Assembly (NCBI RefSeq): GCF_017876165.1
Contig: NZ_JAGINQ010000008.1
Span: forward strand, 186,001-250,000
DNA: 64,000 nt
Origin: Azospirillum soli
GTDB lineage: Bacteria; Pseudomonadota; Alphaproteobacteria; Azospirillales; Azospirillaceae
Direction: 5' to 3'
The notes under the pieces are model-generated. The model worked only from the letters and a program-made list of their open reading frames with translations, was not told where the DNA came from and ran no database searches. Shown here piece after piece: positions 37,022 through 47,402 of this stretch. A program made the translations under genes and the position numbers. Every line of letters starts with the position of its first letter. Within the stretch, counting starts at the first letter, position 1.

Positions 37022-38074
37022 TCAGAACTGGAACGACACCCGCACCGACCCGTAATTGGTCGCGGACTTCTGCCCCTTGTGCTCCGGCGTCAGAATGTTC
37101 TGGGCGTAGGTGAACCCGAAACTCCCGTACCGCAGCGTCAACCCGACCTGAAGCCCGCCAACCAGCGGGTGCTTGTCCACCGATGGCCCCGGTTCGTAGC
37201 TGTTGCCGTCCAGGAAGATGTTGCGGGCGACCGCGCGCGCCTCGGCGCTGGCGTAGACGTACCACGCGAAGGCTGGACGCCCGGCCCGCTGGTCGCTGCC
37301 CTCCTGATAGGGGATGCTCATGGTCGGGCGCATGACCAGCGCGCCGACCGGCGCCGGCATGTTGCCGCCCAGCCGCACCGTCGCCCCCACCGCCGCGAAG
37401 GTCAGCACGTTGCCGACGCTGGCCGCCACATGCGGGCTGAAGTCCGCCTCGAAAGGCCCGAAACGGCTGGGCCGCTCGTCGCGCCAGACATGCTCGTAGC
37501 TCAGCACGACGCCCGGCTCGTTGCGCAGCTGATAGTCCCAGCCCTTGGGATCCTTGGCGCCGCGCACGATCTCGTGCACCGCCTTCTGCGTCTGCTCCGC
37601 CAGAGAGGCCGGCCCGACCACGCCGAGGTCGAGGTCCAGCCGGTCCACATGGCGCGGCACTTCGGAAATCAAGGAGATCCGCCCGTACAGCCACCCGGCG
37701 TAGGGCCGGTCGTTCGGGTTCGGCACGGGGCGCGTGATGTCGCTCGGCGTGTAGATGTTCTGCCCGATGGCAAACCCGTAGCGTCGCACGCCCTCCGGCC
37801 CGATCCAGGGCACCAGCCGCGCCAGCCAGTCGAGGTTGCCGTAGGTCGGCCGGTCGCCGGAGAAATAGTAGAACTGGAAACCGTTGGTGTAATAACGGTC
37901 GGTGCCGCCGCCGAACAGGTCGTTGTCGATCCAGAATCCGATGGACGGGCCGGCCGGCTCCAGTGCTCTTTGATCCGGCGTCCCTTGCTCCGGCGTCGCT
38001 TGATCCTGCGCTTGCGCCGATACGCTCATCAGCGCCAGCACGCACGCCGCCAGCCAACCGTCACGCACCCTCAT
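37022..38074 (-). CDS. LpxR-family lipid A deacylase-like outer membrane protein
   Basis: A 350-residue beta-barrel protein of the LpxR/DUF2219 family. A signal peptide ends near AQAQ (about residue 23). Family landmarks are IDNDLFGGGTDRYYTNG, GQNIYTPSDITRP, DRPYAGWLYG and a C-terminal SVRVSFQF ending in phenylalanine as in outer-membrane proteins. LpxR removes the 3'-acyloxyacyl group of lipid A. The catalytic Asn-Asp-Thr-Asp-like cluster (N-D-L...T-D) is visible near the start of the mature protein. It is a single gene. Confidence 0.88.
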   Translation of the reverse strand: MRVRDGWLAACVLALMSVSAQAQDQATPEQGTPDQRALEPAGPSIGFWIDNDLFGGGTDRYYTNGFQFYYFSGDRPTYGNLDWLARLVPWIGPEGVRRYGFAIGQNIYTPSDITRPVPNPNDRPYAGWLYGRISLISEVPRHVDRLDLDLGVVGPASLAEQTQKAVHEIVRGAKDPKGWDYQLRNEPGVVLSYEHVWRDERPSRFGPFEADFSPHVAASVGNVLTFAAVGATVRLGGNMPAPVGALVMRPTMSIPYQEGSDQRAGRPAFAWYVYASAEARAVARNIFLDGNSYEPGPSVDKHPLVGGLQVGLTLRYGSFGFTYAQNILTPEHKGQKSATNYGSVRVSFQF

Positions 38075-38173
38075 CCCGCCTCCGCTCCGCCGTTGCACCG
38101 CACCGCAAGATGGGGCTTGGGCTGTGTTTGGCGCCTACCCTTTCGGAGGGGGCAATGGGTCATCAAGGAAAAC

Positions 38174-38560
38174 TCACCAGAGGGTCTCGACGCTCAACCC
38201 GTCGAAGACCGGGTCGGCGGTGACCAGCGGCATGGCCTCGATGCGGCTTTGCGCCGCCAGGATGCGGTCCACCGGGTCCTTCAGCAGAGCATCGAGGCTT
38301 CCGGCCAGCAGCGCGTGCGGCAGCGTCACGTCCAGCACCCCGATGCGGCTGCGGACCAGGAAATCGTCCAGCTTATCCACCAGCACGGCCGCCTCCGGCA
38401 GCTTGCCGAGCCGGACCTTGGTGGCGATTTCCAGCGCGCAGGCCGTGCTGGTCAGCACCTCGTTCCCACCGTTGGCGATGGCCGCCCGCGCTTTGCGCGA
38501 CAGTTGCGGGTCGTCCAGCAGCCACCAGAGCAGCGCGTGCGTGTCGAGCAGGATCCGCAT
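38174..38560 (-). CDS. vapC: PIN-domain toxin VapC
   Basis: A 128-residue PIN-domain ribonuclease toxin. Acidic active-site residues are visible in LLDTHALLWWL (N terminus), an ALEIATK central glutamate and the late DPVDRILAAQ segment. It belongs to the subgroup with a Phd-type antitoxin. Start ATG 38558-38560 shares one base with the antitoxin stop (TGATG), giving tight coupling. Confidence 0.92.
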   Translation of the reverse strand: MRILLDTHALLWWLLDDPQLSRKARAAIANGGNEVLTSTACALEIATKVRLGKLPEAAVLVDKLDDFLVRSRIGVLDVTLPHALLAGSLDALLKDPVDRILAAQSRIEAMPLVTADPVFDGLSVETLW

Positions 38561-38790
38561 CACTGCCACCCCAGCTCGTCGTCGAACAGCGGGTCGAAGA
38601 AGGCGGCGGTGACGGCGAACTGCCCCTTGGCGACGCCCGGCGCGCGGTCGGCCGGCCCATCGTCGATGGCGACCAGCCGCGCGATGGGCTTGCCGCTCTT
38701 GGCGATGATGACCTCCTCACCCCGCGACACCTGTTCCAGCAGCCGCGAGAGGTGGGTTTTCGCTTCGTGAATGTTGACCGTCTTCGCCAT
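38560..38790 (-). CDS. Phd/YefM-family antitoxin
   Basis: A 76-residue antitoxin. The N-terminal DNA-binding part has the family hallmarks TVNIHEAKTHLSRLLEQV and GEEVIIAKSGKPIARLV, and the C-terminal tail would bind the toxin. It precedes vapC and should repress its own promoter at 38817-38845, where two CTTAGTC repeats lie. Confidence 0.92.
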   Translation of the reverse strand: MAKTVNIHEAKTHLSRLLEQVSRGEEVIIAKSGKPIARLVAIDDGPADRAPGVAKGQFAVTAAFFDPLFDDELGWQ

Positions 38791-38816
38791 GGTCCGCCCG
38801 CTCTCGAATGGCGGCG

Positions 38817-38845
38817 ATGTAGACTAAGGCACTGGACTAAGTCAA
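38817..38845 (-). promoter_or_regulatory. Promoter and operator of the toxin-antitoxin pair
   Basis: On the minus strand TTGACT (38840-38845) and CTACAT (38817-38822) are spaced by 17 bases, about 27 bases before the antitoxin ATG. Two direct CTTAGTC repeats overlap the spacer and box ends, as expected for autorepression. Confidence 0.6.
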
Positions 38846-39031
38846 CGGTGCGCGATGGACGATGTGTGAGTCGTCCAGCGTGTCTCACCGGTCTATAGCA
38901 TACGATAGTATGTGCGGATTGCGCATCAGGCATCTGTTTTGGATATGCCTTCAGTAACAGTTCATTTCAATCTTATGAAAGAATTTCCGACGCTCAGGGC
39001 GGAAGTCCCTGATCCTGATCGGAGCAATGGT

Positions 39032-40735
39032 ATGCAGCTTTCAAACATGCGGATCGCGACCAAGGTCATGGGGCTCATCAGCCTTCTGTCCCTTTTAGCG
39101 GTCGCAATCGCGGGTGTGGGCGTCACGTCTCTGTCGTCGCTCAACGAGGCCGCGCAAGGTGCTCAGCTTGCGGGCTCGGAAGGAACCACCGCCGCGCGGC
39201 TGCGTCAGAATGTGTTGTCCCTCAATCGGGCTGAATACCGCATTGCTGCCGATCCGTCGGGGGAAAATATCAAGGAATCCCTTGAGGTTATCGAATACCA
39301 AAAAAAGCAGCTCGAAGAACGCCTGATCTTGCTTCGCAAAACAGCGGAAGCGGAGGAGGCGCGCCTGATCGAGGACATCGAACGTGCTTACACGGTTTAC
39401 AAAGAAGAGCTGAAAGGGACGCTCGATCGCGCGCAGTCCCTCTCCGGCTCCATCGCGCTGTCGAGCGTTCAACGGGAGCTCGTCAACGAAGGAAAGCTAA
39501 GCCGGCTTGCCGCTGAAAAGCTTGAATCGGCTCTTCGGGCCTACACGGACAAGAGCGACAAGGAGGCTGAGGCCCTCGCCACACAAGCGGAAGCGACGTA
39601 CCACCGGGCGAGCTGGATCATGATCCTCGTCGCGGCGACGGGAATTGGGGTCGGCTTCCTCATCGCGCTCGTCATTTCGCGCAAGGGGATCGTCGTGCCC
39701 ATTCGCACCATCGTCGGGTGCCTCCGCCGCTTGGCGGAAGGTGATCTCGCGGTGGAGGTTTATGGTACCGCCCGCAAGGACGAGATCGGCGACATCGCTC
39801 AAGCGACGCAGGTTTTCAAGGACAACATGGTGCGCAACCGCGAGCTTGAGGCGCAGCAGGACGTCGAGCGGCGGGCTCAGCTTGCGCGCGCCTCGACGAT
39901 CGAGGGCTTGACGAACCGCTTCGATGCCGATGCCCGCCGGCTTCTCGATGCGCTCGCCTCTGCGGCAACCGAACTGGAAGCGACCGCGCAGTCGCTCTCC
40001 GCGATTGCCGAGCAGACGACCCAGCAGTCGTCCGCCGCATCCGCCGCTTCGACCCAAGCCTCGGCGAACGTGCAGACCGTCGCCGCCGCCTCGGAGGAGT
40101 TGGGAACTTCCATTCGCGAGATCAGCCGGCAGACCGGCCAGTCGCGCGACATTGCCCAGAAGGCGGCGGAACGGTCACGCCACACCTCCCAACTGGTGAG
40201 CGGCCTGGACGCCGCCAGCCAGCGCATCGGCGAAGTCGTGGCGCTGATCAGCGGCATCGCCAGCCAAACCAATCTGCTGGCGCTCAACGCCACCATTGAA
40301 GCGGCCCGTGCCGGAGAAGCCGGCAAGGGCTTCGCCGTGGTGGCGAGCGAAGTCAAGGCGCTCGCCAACCAGACGGCCAAGGCGACCGAGGACATCGGCA
40401 TCCAAGTCGGTGAGGTGCAGAAGGTCGCGGCGGACACCGCGAACTCGATTTCCGAGATCAGCGGAATCATCGCCGAGATCGACGCGGTGTCCACCTCCGT
40501 CGCCGGAGCGGTGGAGGAGCAGAGCGCCGCGACCCAGGAGATCGGCCGCAACGTGAACGAGGCGGCGCGCGGAACCGAGGAAGTGTCGCACAACGTGGAA
40601 GGCATCCGCGGAGCGGCGACCAGCACGAGCAGCGCCGCGAGCCAGGTGCTCGCCGCGGCCCGCAGCCTCTCCCAGGAAGCCGAGATGCTGCGCGAGGAAG
40701 TTCGCCGGTTCCTGGCCGATGTGAAGGCCGCCTGA
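39032..40735 (+). CDS. Transmembrane chemoreceptor
   Basis: A 567-residue methyl-accepting chemotaxis protein: membrane helix 1 at about residues 10-32, a helical periplasmic sensor to about residue 195, helix 2 ([21 protein letters not shown]), HAMP, and a signalling domain with [20 protein letters not shown] near 414-433. No CheR pentapeptide is present. ATG 39032 ([10 protein letters not shown]) was chosen with GGAG upstream; earlier in-frame codons lack membrane-signal context. The sensor half uses noticeably more A/T-rich codons than the signalling half. It is a single gene, with no che genes adjacent. Confidence 0.92.
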   Translation: MQLSNMRIATKVMGLISLLSLLAVAIAGVGVTSLSSLNEAAQGAQLAGSEGTTAARLRQNVLSLNRAEYRIAADPSGENIKESLEVIEYQKKQLEERLILLRKTAEAEEARLIEDIERAYTVYKEELKGTLDRAQSLSGSIALSSVQRELVNEGKLSRLAAEKLESALRAYTDKSDKEAEALATQAEATYHRASWIMILVAATGIGVGFLIALVISRKGIVVPIRTIVGCLRRLAEGDLAVEVYGTARKDEIGDIAQATQVFKDNMVRNRELEAQQDVERRAQLARASTIEGLTNRFDADARRLLDALASAATELEATAQSLSAIAEQTTQQSSAASAASTQASANVQTVAAASEELGTSIREISRQTGQSRDIAQKAAERSRHTSQLVSGLDAASQRIGEVVALISGIASQTNLLALNATIEAARAGEAGKGFAVVASEVKALANQTAKATEDIGIQVGEVQKVAADTANSISEISGIIAEIDAVSTSVAGAVEEQSAATQEIGRNVNEAARGTEEVSHNVEGIRGAATSTSSAASQVLAAARSLSQEAEMLREEVRRFLADVKAA

Positions 40736-40772
40736 CGCCGCCAAGCTGCCGACCGGTTGCCGGGCTGACCGG

Positions 40773-42299
40773 TTACTGGAACGCGGCTTCGGCGAAGCTG
40801 CGCAGCTTGCGCGAATGCAGGGTGTCCATCCCGTGTTCGCGCAGCAGCTCCATGGCCAGCACGCCGATCTTCAGATGCTGGTCCACCCGCTCGCGGTAGA
40901 AGCGGTCGGCCATGCCCGGCAGCTTCAGCTGACCATGCAGCGGCTTGTCCGACACGCACAGCAGCGTTCCGTAGGGCACGCGGAAGCGGAAGCCGTTGGC
41001 CGCGATGGTCGCGCTTTCCATGTCCAGCGCGATGGCGCGGCTCTGGCTGAAGCGCATCAGCGGCTCGCGGTGGTCGCGCAGTTCCCAGTTCCGGTTGTCG
41101 ATGGTCGCCACGGTGCCGGTGCGCATGATGCTCTTCAGATCATAGCCGGACAGGCCGGTGACCCGCTCCACGGCGGTTTCCAGCGCGCGCTGCACCTCGG
41201 CCAGCGCCGGGACGGGGACCCAGGTCGGCAGGTCGGCGTCCAGCACATGGTCGTCGCGCACGTAGCCATGCGCCAGCACATAGTCGCCGAGCCGCTGCGT
41301 GCCGCGCAGCCCCGCGCAGTGGCCCAGCATGATCCAGGCGTGCGGGCGCAGCACGGCGATGTGGTCGGTGATGGTCTTGGCGTTGGACGGACCGACGCCG
41401 ATGTTGACCAGCGTGATGCCGTTCCCATCCGGCCGTGTCAGGTGATAGGCCGGCATCTGCGGCATGCGCGGCGGCTTCGACCCGTTCACCGGAGAAACAC
41501 CCTCCGGCGACCCGCTGCCGTCCAGGTTGCGGTTGTGCGTGACGATCTCGCCGGGTTCGACGAAGCGGTCGTACTGGCGGCGGTAGGCCGCCAAGTCCGG
41601 ATCGCTCGTGGGCTCCATCACCTCGCGCGACAGGCGGATGAACTCGTCCACGTAGAACTGGTAGTTGGTGAACAGGACGAAGTTCTGGAAATCCTCCGGT
41701 GCCGTCGCCGTGTAGTGACGCAGCCGGTGCAGCGAGAAGTCCACGCGCGGCGCGGTGAACAGCGCCAGCGGCTTCACCGCGTCCATGGCCGCCTCGTAGG
41801 TGCCGTTGACGATGGTGTCGTCCATGCGGGCGAGGTCGGGCAGGTCGAACAGGTCGGGCAGGCGGGCCAGACGCTCCGGCGTCAGGTCGCCCTCCACGTG
41901 CATCCCGTGCGGGAAGGCGAAATGGATCGGGATGGACTCCTCGCTGACGCCGACCTCCAGCGGGACGCCGTGGTTGCGCAGCAGAAGCGAGAACTGTTCC
42001 CGGTAATAGCGGTCGAACAGGTCGGGCCGGGTCACCGACGTGCGGTGGGTCCCCGTCCCCTCGACAAAGCCGTAGGCCAGCCGCGTGTCCACCACCGCGC
42101 CCGACGCCGTGGTGATCTGGACGTAGGGGTAGAAGGCCTGCTGCCGCCTGCCCGCATCTTCGCCCCGCGTGAAGGCGGCGAAGCGGTCCCGCAGATACGC
42201 GGTGTTGCGGTCGTAAATGTCTTTGACGCGGGCCAGGGCGGATTCGGCGTCGTCGAATTGCCCGGCTGGGCCGGGCGGAAGCGGTGCGCTGTAAGTCAT
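40773..42299 (-). CDS. amn: AMP nucleosidase
   Basis: A 508-residue AMP nucleosidase that hydrolyses AMP to adenine and ribose 5-phosphate. The N-terminal domain (about residues 1-180) is specific to this enzyme (YPYVQITTASGAVVDTRLAYG), and the C-terminal part has the nucleoside-phosphorylase fold (NIGVGPSNAKTITDHIAVLR, MLGHCAGLRGTQRLGDYVL, ALDMESATIAANGFRF). Length fits the family. It is a single gene. Confidence 0.95.
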   Translation of the reverse strand: MTYSAPLPPGPAGQFDDAESALARVKDIYDRNTAYLRDRFAAFTRGEDAGRRQQAFYPYVQITTASGAVVDTRLAYGFVEGTGTHRTSVTRPDLFDRYYREQFSLLLRNHGVPLEVGVSEESIPIHFAFPHGMHVEGDLTPERLARLPDLFDLPDLARMDDTIVNGTYEAAMDAVKPLALFTAPRVDFSLHRLRHYTATAPEDFQNFVLFTNYQFYVDEFIRLSREVMEPTSDPDLAAYRRQYDRFVEPGEIVTHNRNLDGSGSPEGVSPVNGSKPPRMPQMPAYHLTRPDGNGITLVNIGVGPSNAKTITDHIAVLRPHAWIMLGHCAGLRGTQRLGDYVLAHGYVRDDHVLDADLPTWVPVPALAEVQRALETAVERVTGLSGYDLKSIMRTGTVATIDNRNWELRDHREPLMRFSQSRAIALDMESATIAANGFRFRVPYGTLLCVSDKPLHGQLKLPGMADRFYRERVDQHLKIGVLAMELLREHGMDTLHSRKLRSFAEAAFQ

Positions 42300-42363
42300 G
42301 TCCCTGACATAGCGCCCGCTTCGCCCGGATTGAAGGGGCTTGTGCCGAAAGGGGGAGGTGCTG

Positions 42364-43668
<1,305 letters not shown>

Positions 43669-43683
43669 GGGGTGTCCGATAGG

Positions 43684-44943
43684 TCAGAGGGGGGAACCGG
43701 TCAGCTTGCCGTTCACGACGCCGGTCACGACCGCGCGCAGGACGGAGCCGGGGGGCTGGGGCGTGCCCAGGCGGATTTCGGCGAAATGCTCGGTGCGGCC
43801 AAGGTCGTCCTTCTCGATCAGGACCGACACCTCGCGCCCGACCAGCGACGCCAGCGTGCGCGCCTCGGCTTCCGCACCCAGCGCGCGCAGCCGGGCCGCG
43901 CGCTCCTTGCGGGCGGCGCCGTCCACCTGCGGCATCTTCGCGGCCGGCGTGCCGGGGCGCGGGCTGTAGGGGAAGACGTGCAGCCAGGTCAGGCCGCAGT
44001 CCTCGACCATCCGCAGCGTGTTCTCGAACATCTCCTCGGTCTCGGTCGGGAAGCCGGCGATGAAGTCGGCGCCGAACACGATGTCGGGGCGCAGCGTCCG
44101 CACCCGCCGGCAGAAGGCGACGGCGTCGTCCCGCAGGTGCCGGCGCTTCATGCGCTTCAGGATCATGTCGTCGCCGGCCTGCAAGGACAGATGCAGGTGC
44201 GGCATCAGCCGGGGCTCGGTCTCGATCAGCCGCCACAGGTCGTCGTCGATCTCGATGCAGTCCAGCGAGGACAGGCGCAGCCTCGGCAGGTCCGGCACCA
44301 GGGCCAGCAGCCGGCGCACCATCTGCCCCAGCGTCGGCGTGCCCGGCAGGTCGGGGCCGTAGCTGGTGATGTCCACGCCGGACAGAACCACCTCCTTGTA
44401 GCCGGCCTTGACCAGGGCCTGCACCTGCTCGACCACCGCCCCGATGGGGACGGACCGAGAGGGACCGCGCCCGTAGGGGATGATGCAGAAGGTGCAGCGA
44501 TGGTCGCAGCCCTGCTGCACCTGGACGAAGGCGCGCGCCCGGTCCTCGAAACCGCCGATCAGGTGGCCGGCGGTCTCCTTGACCGACATGATGTCGTTGA
44601 CCACCACCTTCTCGGCCGGCGGCAGACCCCAGCTTTCGGGCTGGAGCTTTTCCTGGTTGCCCAGGACCTGATCGACCTCCGGCATGGCGCCGTAGCGTTG
44701 CGGGTCGATCTGCGCGGCGCAGCCGGTGACCACGATGCGGGCGTTCGGCCGCTCGCGCCGCAGCTTGCGGATGGTCTGGCGCGCCTGCCGCTCGGCCTCC
44801 GAGGTGACCGCGCAGGTGTTGACGATGACCACGTCCTCCAGGCCCGCGTTGCGGGCGTGGGTGCGCATCACCTCGGACTCGTAGGTGTTCAGACGGCAGC
44901 CGAAGGTGACGATCTCAGGATCTTTTGAAAGCGGGTCGCTCAT
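43684..44943 (-). CDS. mtaB: tRNA t6A37 methylthiotransferase MtaB
   Basis: A 419-residue radical-SAM methylthiotransferase that converts t6A to ms2t6A at tRNA position 37. An N-terminal UPF0004 domain carries cluster cysteines (TFGCRLNTYESEV, IVNTCAVTSEAE, VTGCAAQ), the radical SAM motif is GCDHRCTFCIIPYGRG near residues 148-163, and a C-terminal TRAM domain is present. Start overlaps the dapF stop by 4 bases. Confidence 0.95.
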   Translation of the reverse strand: MSDPLSKDPEIVTFGCRLNTYESEVMRTHARNAGLEDVVIVNTCAVTSEAERQARQTIRKLRRERPNARIVVTGCAAQIDPQRYGAMPEVDQVLGNQEKLQPESWGLPPAEKVVVNDIMSVKETAGHLIGGFEDRARAFVQVQQGCDHRCTFCIIPYGRGPSRSVPIGAVVEQVQALVKAGYKEVVLSGVDITSYGPDLPGTPTLGQMVRRLLALVPDLPRLRLSSLDCIEIDDDLWRLIETEPRLMPHLHLSLQAGDDMILKRMKRRHLRDDAVAFCRRVRTLRPDIVFGADFIAGFPTETEEMFENTLRMVEDCGLTWLHVFPYSPRPGTPAAKMPQVDGAARKERAARLRALGAEAEARTLASLVGREVSVLIEKDDLGRTEHFAEIRLGTPQPPGSVLRAVVTGVVNGKLTGSPL

Positions 44944-45773
44944 ACGTGAACCAGTTCGGGCGACAGCCGCCCGGTGAAACTCAGCGCGATCGGGCCGGTC
45001 ATCAGAACCCGGCCGTCCTCAAGCCACTCGATGGTCAGGGTACCGCCATCCAGGATGACGTCGGCCTTGCGTCCGACCAGCCCGCGCCGCGCCGCCGCGA
45101 CCATGGTCGCGCAGGCCCCGGTGCCGCAGGCCCGCGTGATGCCGGCGCCGCGCTCCCAAACCCGCATGCGGATGCTGGTGGGGGAGAGCACCTGGGCGAA
45201 CTCCACGTTGGTGCGCTCGGGGAAGGTCGGGTGGTTTTCGAACACCGGGCCGACCTCGGCCAGCGGCACCGCTTCGGCGTCGTCCACGAAGAAGACGGCG
45301 TGCGGGTTGCCCATGTTGACCGCGACCGGCCCCTCGAAGCCGCCGTGGGCCACGTCGACCCGCAGCGTGTCGGCCGGGCCGGCCAGTGGAATCTGGTTCC
45401 ACTCCAGCCGCGCCGGACCCATGTCCACGGTCACCAGCCCTTCGCCGGCGCGCCGTGCCTCCAGAATGCCCGCGTTGGTCTCGAAGGTGACGCGTTCGGA
45501 CCCGCTCTCCTCCATCAGCAGCCAGCCGACGCAGCGCGAGGCGTTGCCGCAGGCCGACACCTCGCCGCCATCGGCGTTGCGGATGCGCATGAATCCCGCC
45601 GTGCCCGTCGTTTTCGCCGGCTCGATCACGATGAACTGGTCGCAGCCCACCCCGGTTTTGCGGTCGGAGATGGCGCGCACCTCGGCCTCGGCCGGAGAAT
45701 ACGGCGTCTTGCGGGCGTCGATCACGACGAAGTCGTTGCCGAGCCCGTGCATCTTCAGGAATTCGCGGGTCAT
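44940..45773 (-). CDS. dapF: Diaminopimelate epimerase
   Basis: A 277-residue DapF that interconverts LL- and meso-diaminopimelate for lysine and peptidoglycan synthesis. Both catalytic cysteines are visible in their motifs, ACGNASRCVGW and ACGTGACATM. ATG 45771-45773 (MTREFLKMHGLGNDF) was chosen by family start. It is the first gene of dapF-mtaB-ftsY. Confidence 0.97.
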   Translation of the reverse strand: MTREFLKMHGLGNDFVVIDARKTPYSPAEAEVRAISDRKTGVGCDQFIVIEPAKTTGTAGFMRIRNADGGEVSACGNASRCVGWLLMEESGSERVTFETNAGILEARRAGEGLVTVDMGPARLEWNQIPLAGPADTLRVDVAHGGFEGPVAVNMGNPHAVFFVDDAEAVPLAEVGPVFENHPTFPERTNVEFAQVLSPTSIRMRVWERGAGITRACGTGACATMVAAARRGLVGRKADVILDGGTLTIEWLEDGRVLMTGPIALSFTGRLSPELVHV

Positions 45774-45817
45774 GACCGCCGTTATATGGCGATGTGCCCT
45801 GCGGAGTCCATGGGCGC

Positions 45818-46129
45818 TCAATTCTTCGGCGGTTCTTGCGCGATGGCCAGGTTCCCGTCCAGCAGTTCCCGTTCCGGGACGATCCGTTCGAACAGGTCCA
45901 TCATGTCATACAGCGCATCGGCCGCTCTGGATCGGGGTGGCGTGCCGCCGGTCAGCTCCCACGCATCAAGGTCCCACTGCGCGGCGCCGAGCGTCGCCTC
46001 CGGCAGTGTGAAGTTCTCGCCATAGGCCGTGGCGTCCTTCGGCCCTTTGTGTTGCGGCAGCGCACCAAGCAGGACCAGCGAAACCAGGATGCCCGCGACC
46101 CATGCCCACAGCACGTCTCCGTTGCTCAT
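45818..46129 (-). CDS. Small membrane-anchored hypothetical protein
   Basis: A 103-residue protein with one N-terminal helix (VLWAWVAGILVSLVLLGAL) and a soluble tail with many acidic residues. I chose ATG 46127-46129 (MSNGDVLW) over an upstream frame that adds unconserved sequence. It precedes dapF by about 45 bases on the same strand. I do not recognise the family. Confidence 0.6.
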   Translation of the reverse strand: MSNGDVLWAWVAGILVSLVLLGALPQHKGPKDATAYGENFTLPEATLGAAQWDLDAWELTGGTPPRSRAADALYDMMDLFERIVPERELLDGNLAIAQEPPKN

Positions 46130-46370
46130 GGAGCCCTCCAGGCCCCGTCCGGGGGCCGACAGCTGGGCAGGTGGGGATTGTGAATTCTCGGCGTTTTTTC
46201 GGCGGTGCACAATTCATCATCGGACCATGCTCGAACCGGCAGGAGGCTCTACTCCCGGGGTGGCCGGATGTCCGGATACGCAGGGATCCTGGCCGGCCGG
46301 ACGTGGCATACTGCCCGAAAACGATAGCACGCTGATGGTCCATTTACCTTGAACAGAGGGGAGGACCGAC

Positions 46371-46637
46371 ATGACCGTCTATATGGCCGAGCGCGACCTG
46401 AAGGGCATCAGCATGACCGACCTCGCGGCAGCCCAGGCCCGCGCCATCGAAACCGGCCGCAGCATGGCGGAGAAGGGCGAGGACGTGCGTTATCTGCGCA
46501 GCGTGTTCGTGCCGGGCGAGGGGCGCTGCATGTGCCTGTTCGACGCCAGCGACGCCGACGCCGTGCGCCGGTTGAACGACACGGCGGGCCTGCCCTACAC
46601 CCGCGTGGTCGAGGCCATGGACCTGCCGCCTCCGTAA
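46371..46637 (+). CDS. DUF4242 domain protein
   Basis: An 88-residue ferredoxin-like protein of the DUF4242 family, some members of which bind nickel. The pattern is VYMAERDLKG at the start, a central VRYLRSVFVPGEGRCMCLFDA strand pair and a final strand PYTRVVEAMDLP. The function is unknown. AGGGGAGGA precedes the ATG. The upstream 240 bases hold GC-rich palindromes but no gene. Confidence 0.8.
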   Translation: MTVYMAERDLKGISMTDLAAAQARAIETGRSMAEKGEDVRYLRSVFVPGEGRCMCLFDASDADAVRRLNDTAGLPYTRVVEAMDLPPP

Positions 46638-46957
46638 CACGCGGTCCACAACCGCACGTTCTTGTTCGGTTCGCAAAATTCCGGTACGCTTCCGGCGTCA
46701 ACGGGCGATCCGCGCCCGCGCGCCGGATCGTGCGCCCGCCATCGCGTATCCACCCCATTGCGTATCCATCGTTGTGCAGCGACTGCTACATGAACGCACA
46801 CGAACAATTCGGTGCAAGGTACTGACGGCAAAAGAGAAAAGGCGAGTTTTGGGCCGTTGTGCAGATTGGCGCCTCTGCACAATCTGCACAACGATGCACA
46901 ATTGGGTGGGGATGCACAATTGGGCCGCCCTTCGGCTGGCCTGACGCCGGTTCGCGC
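46638..46957. other. 320-bp intergenic region rich in TTGTGCA motifs
   Basis: No gene is supported here. A near-direct repeat GCGTATCCA occurs at about 46745 and 46761, an isolated TTGTGCA at 46772-46778, and the clustered TGCACAA element at 46854-46925. The convergent neighbours are the DUF4242 gene and gtrA. No T-run terminator was found. Confidence 0.6.
46854..46925 (-). repeat. TTGTGCA hairpin element, copy 1
   Basis: Arms 46854-46867 and 46881-46893 (CGTTGTGCAGATT / AATCTGCACAACG) pair perfectly over 13 bp around a 13-base loop. Two further TGCACAATTGGG units follow at 46895-46906 and 46913-46924. On the minus strand the order (ATTGTGCA units, then hairpin) matches copy 2 at 57157-57237. 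Confidence 0.75.
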
Positions 46958-47392
46958 TCAGGCCCCCTTGAAGACCAGATGCTTGGACGCGGCGAAGTTC
47001 AGGAACATGCCGGCGATGGACCCGGCAGCGACGGCCAGGACCGGGTGCGTCTCGACCACCAGGAAAGCGGCCTCCAGGCCGACCGACACGCCGTAGTTCA
47101 CGGCACCGCCAAGGGCGTTCGCCGCGATGAACTTGACCCACTGGCGATGCAGCGGCTCATCCCGCGCGCCCCGGAAGGTGAAGGCGCGGTTCAGAGCGAA
47201 GGTCGTCGTCGCGGCGGCCAGGAAGGACGGAACGCGGGCGGCGAAGAACTCCAGGCCCACGCCGAACACCAGGGCGTAAACCACCGCCGTATCGACCACG
47301 AGGCCGACCACGCCCACGGCGCCGAACTTGCCGAACTGCACGGCGAGCCGGCCGAGCCGGCTTTCCAGCAGCGATGCCCGAAGATCGCTCAT
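46958..47392 (-). CDS. GtrA family membrane protein
   Basis: A 144-residue protein with four membrane helices of the GtrA family (KFGAVGVVGLVVDTAVVYAL; ATTTFALNRAFTFRG; FLNFAASKHLVF). GtrA-like proteins help flip polyprenyl-linked sugars or assist cell-surface glycosylation. It follows the GT2 glycosyltransferase gene by 10 bases, so the pair is an operon. Confidence 0.93.
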   Translation of the reverse strand: MSDLRASLLESRLGRLAVQFGKFGAVGVVGLVVDTAVVYALVFGVGLEFFAARVPSFLAAATTTFALNRAFTFRGARDEPLHRQWVKFIAANALGGAVNYGVSVGLEAAFLVVETHPVLAVAAGSIAGMFLNFAASKHLVFKGA

Positions 47393-47402
47393 CCCTCGGC
47401 GC

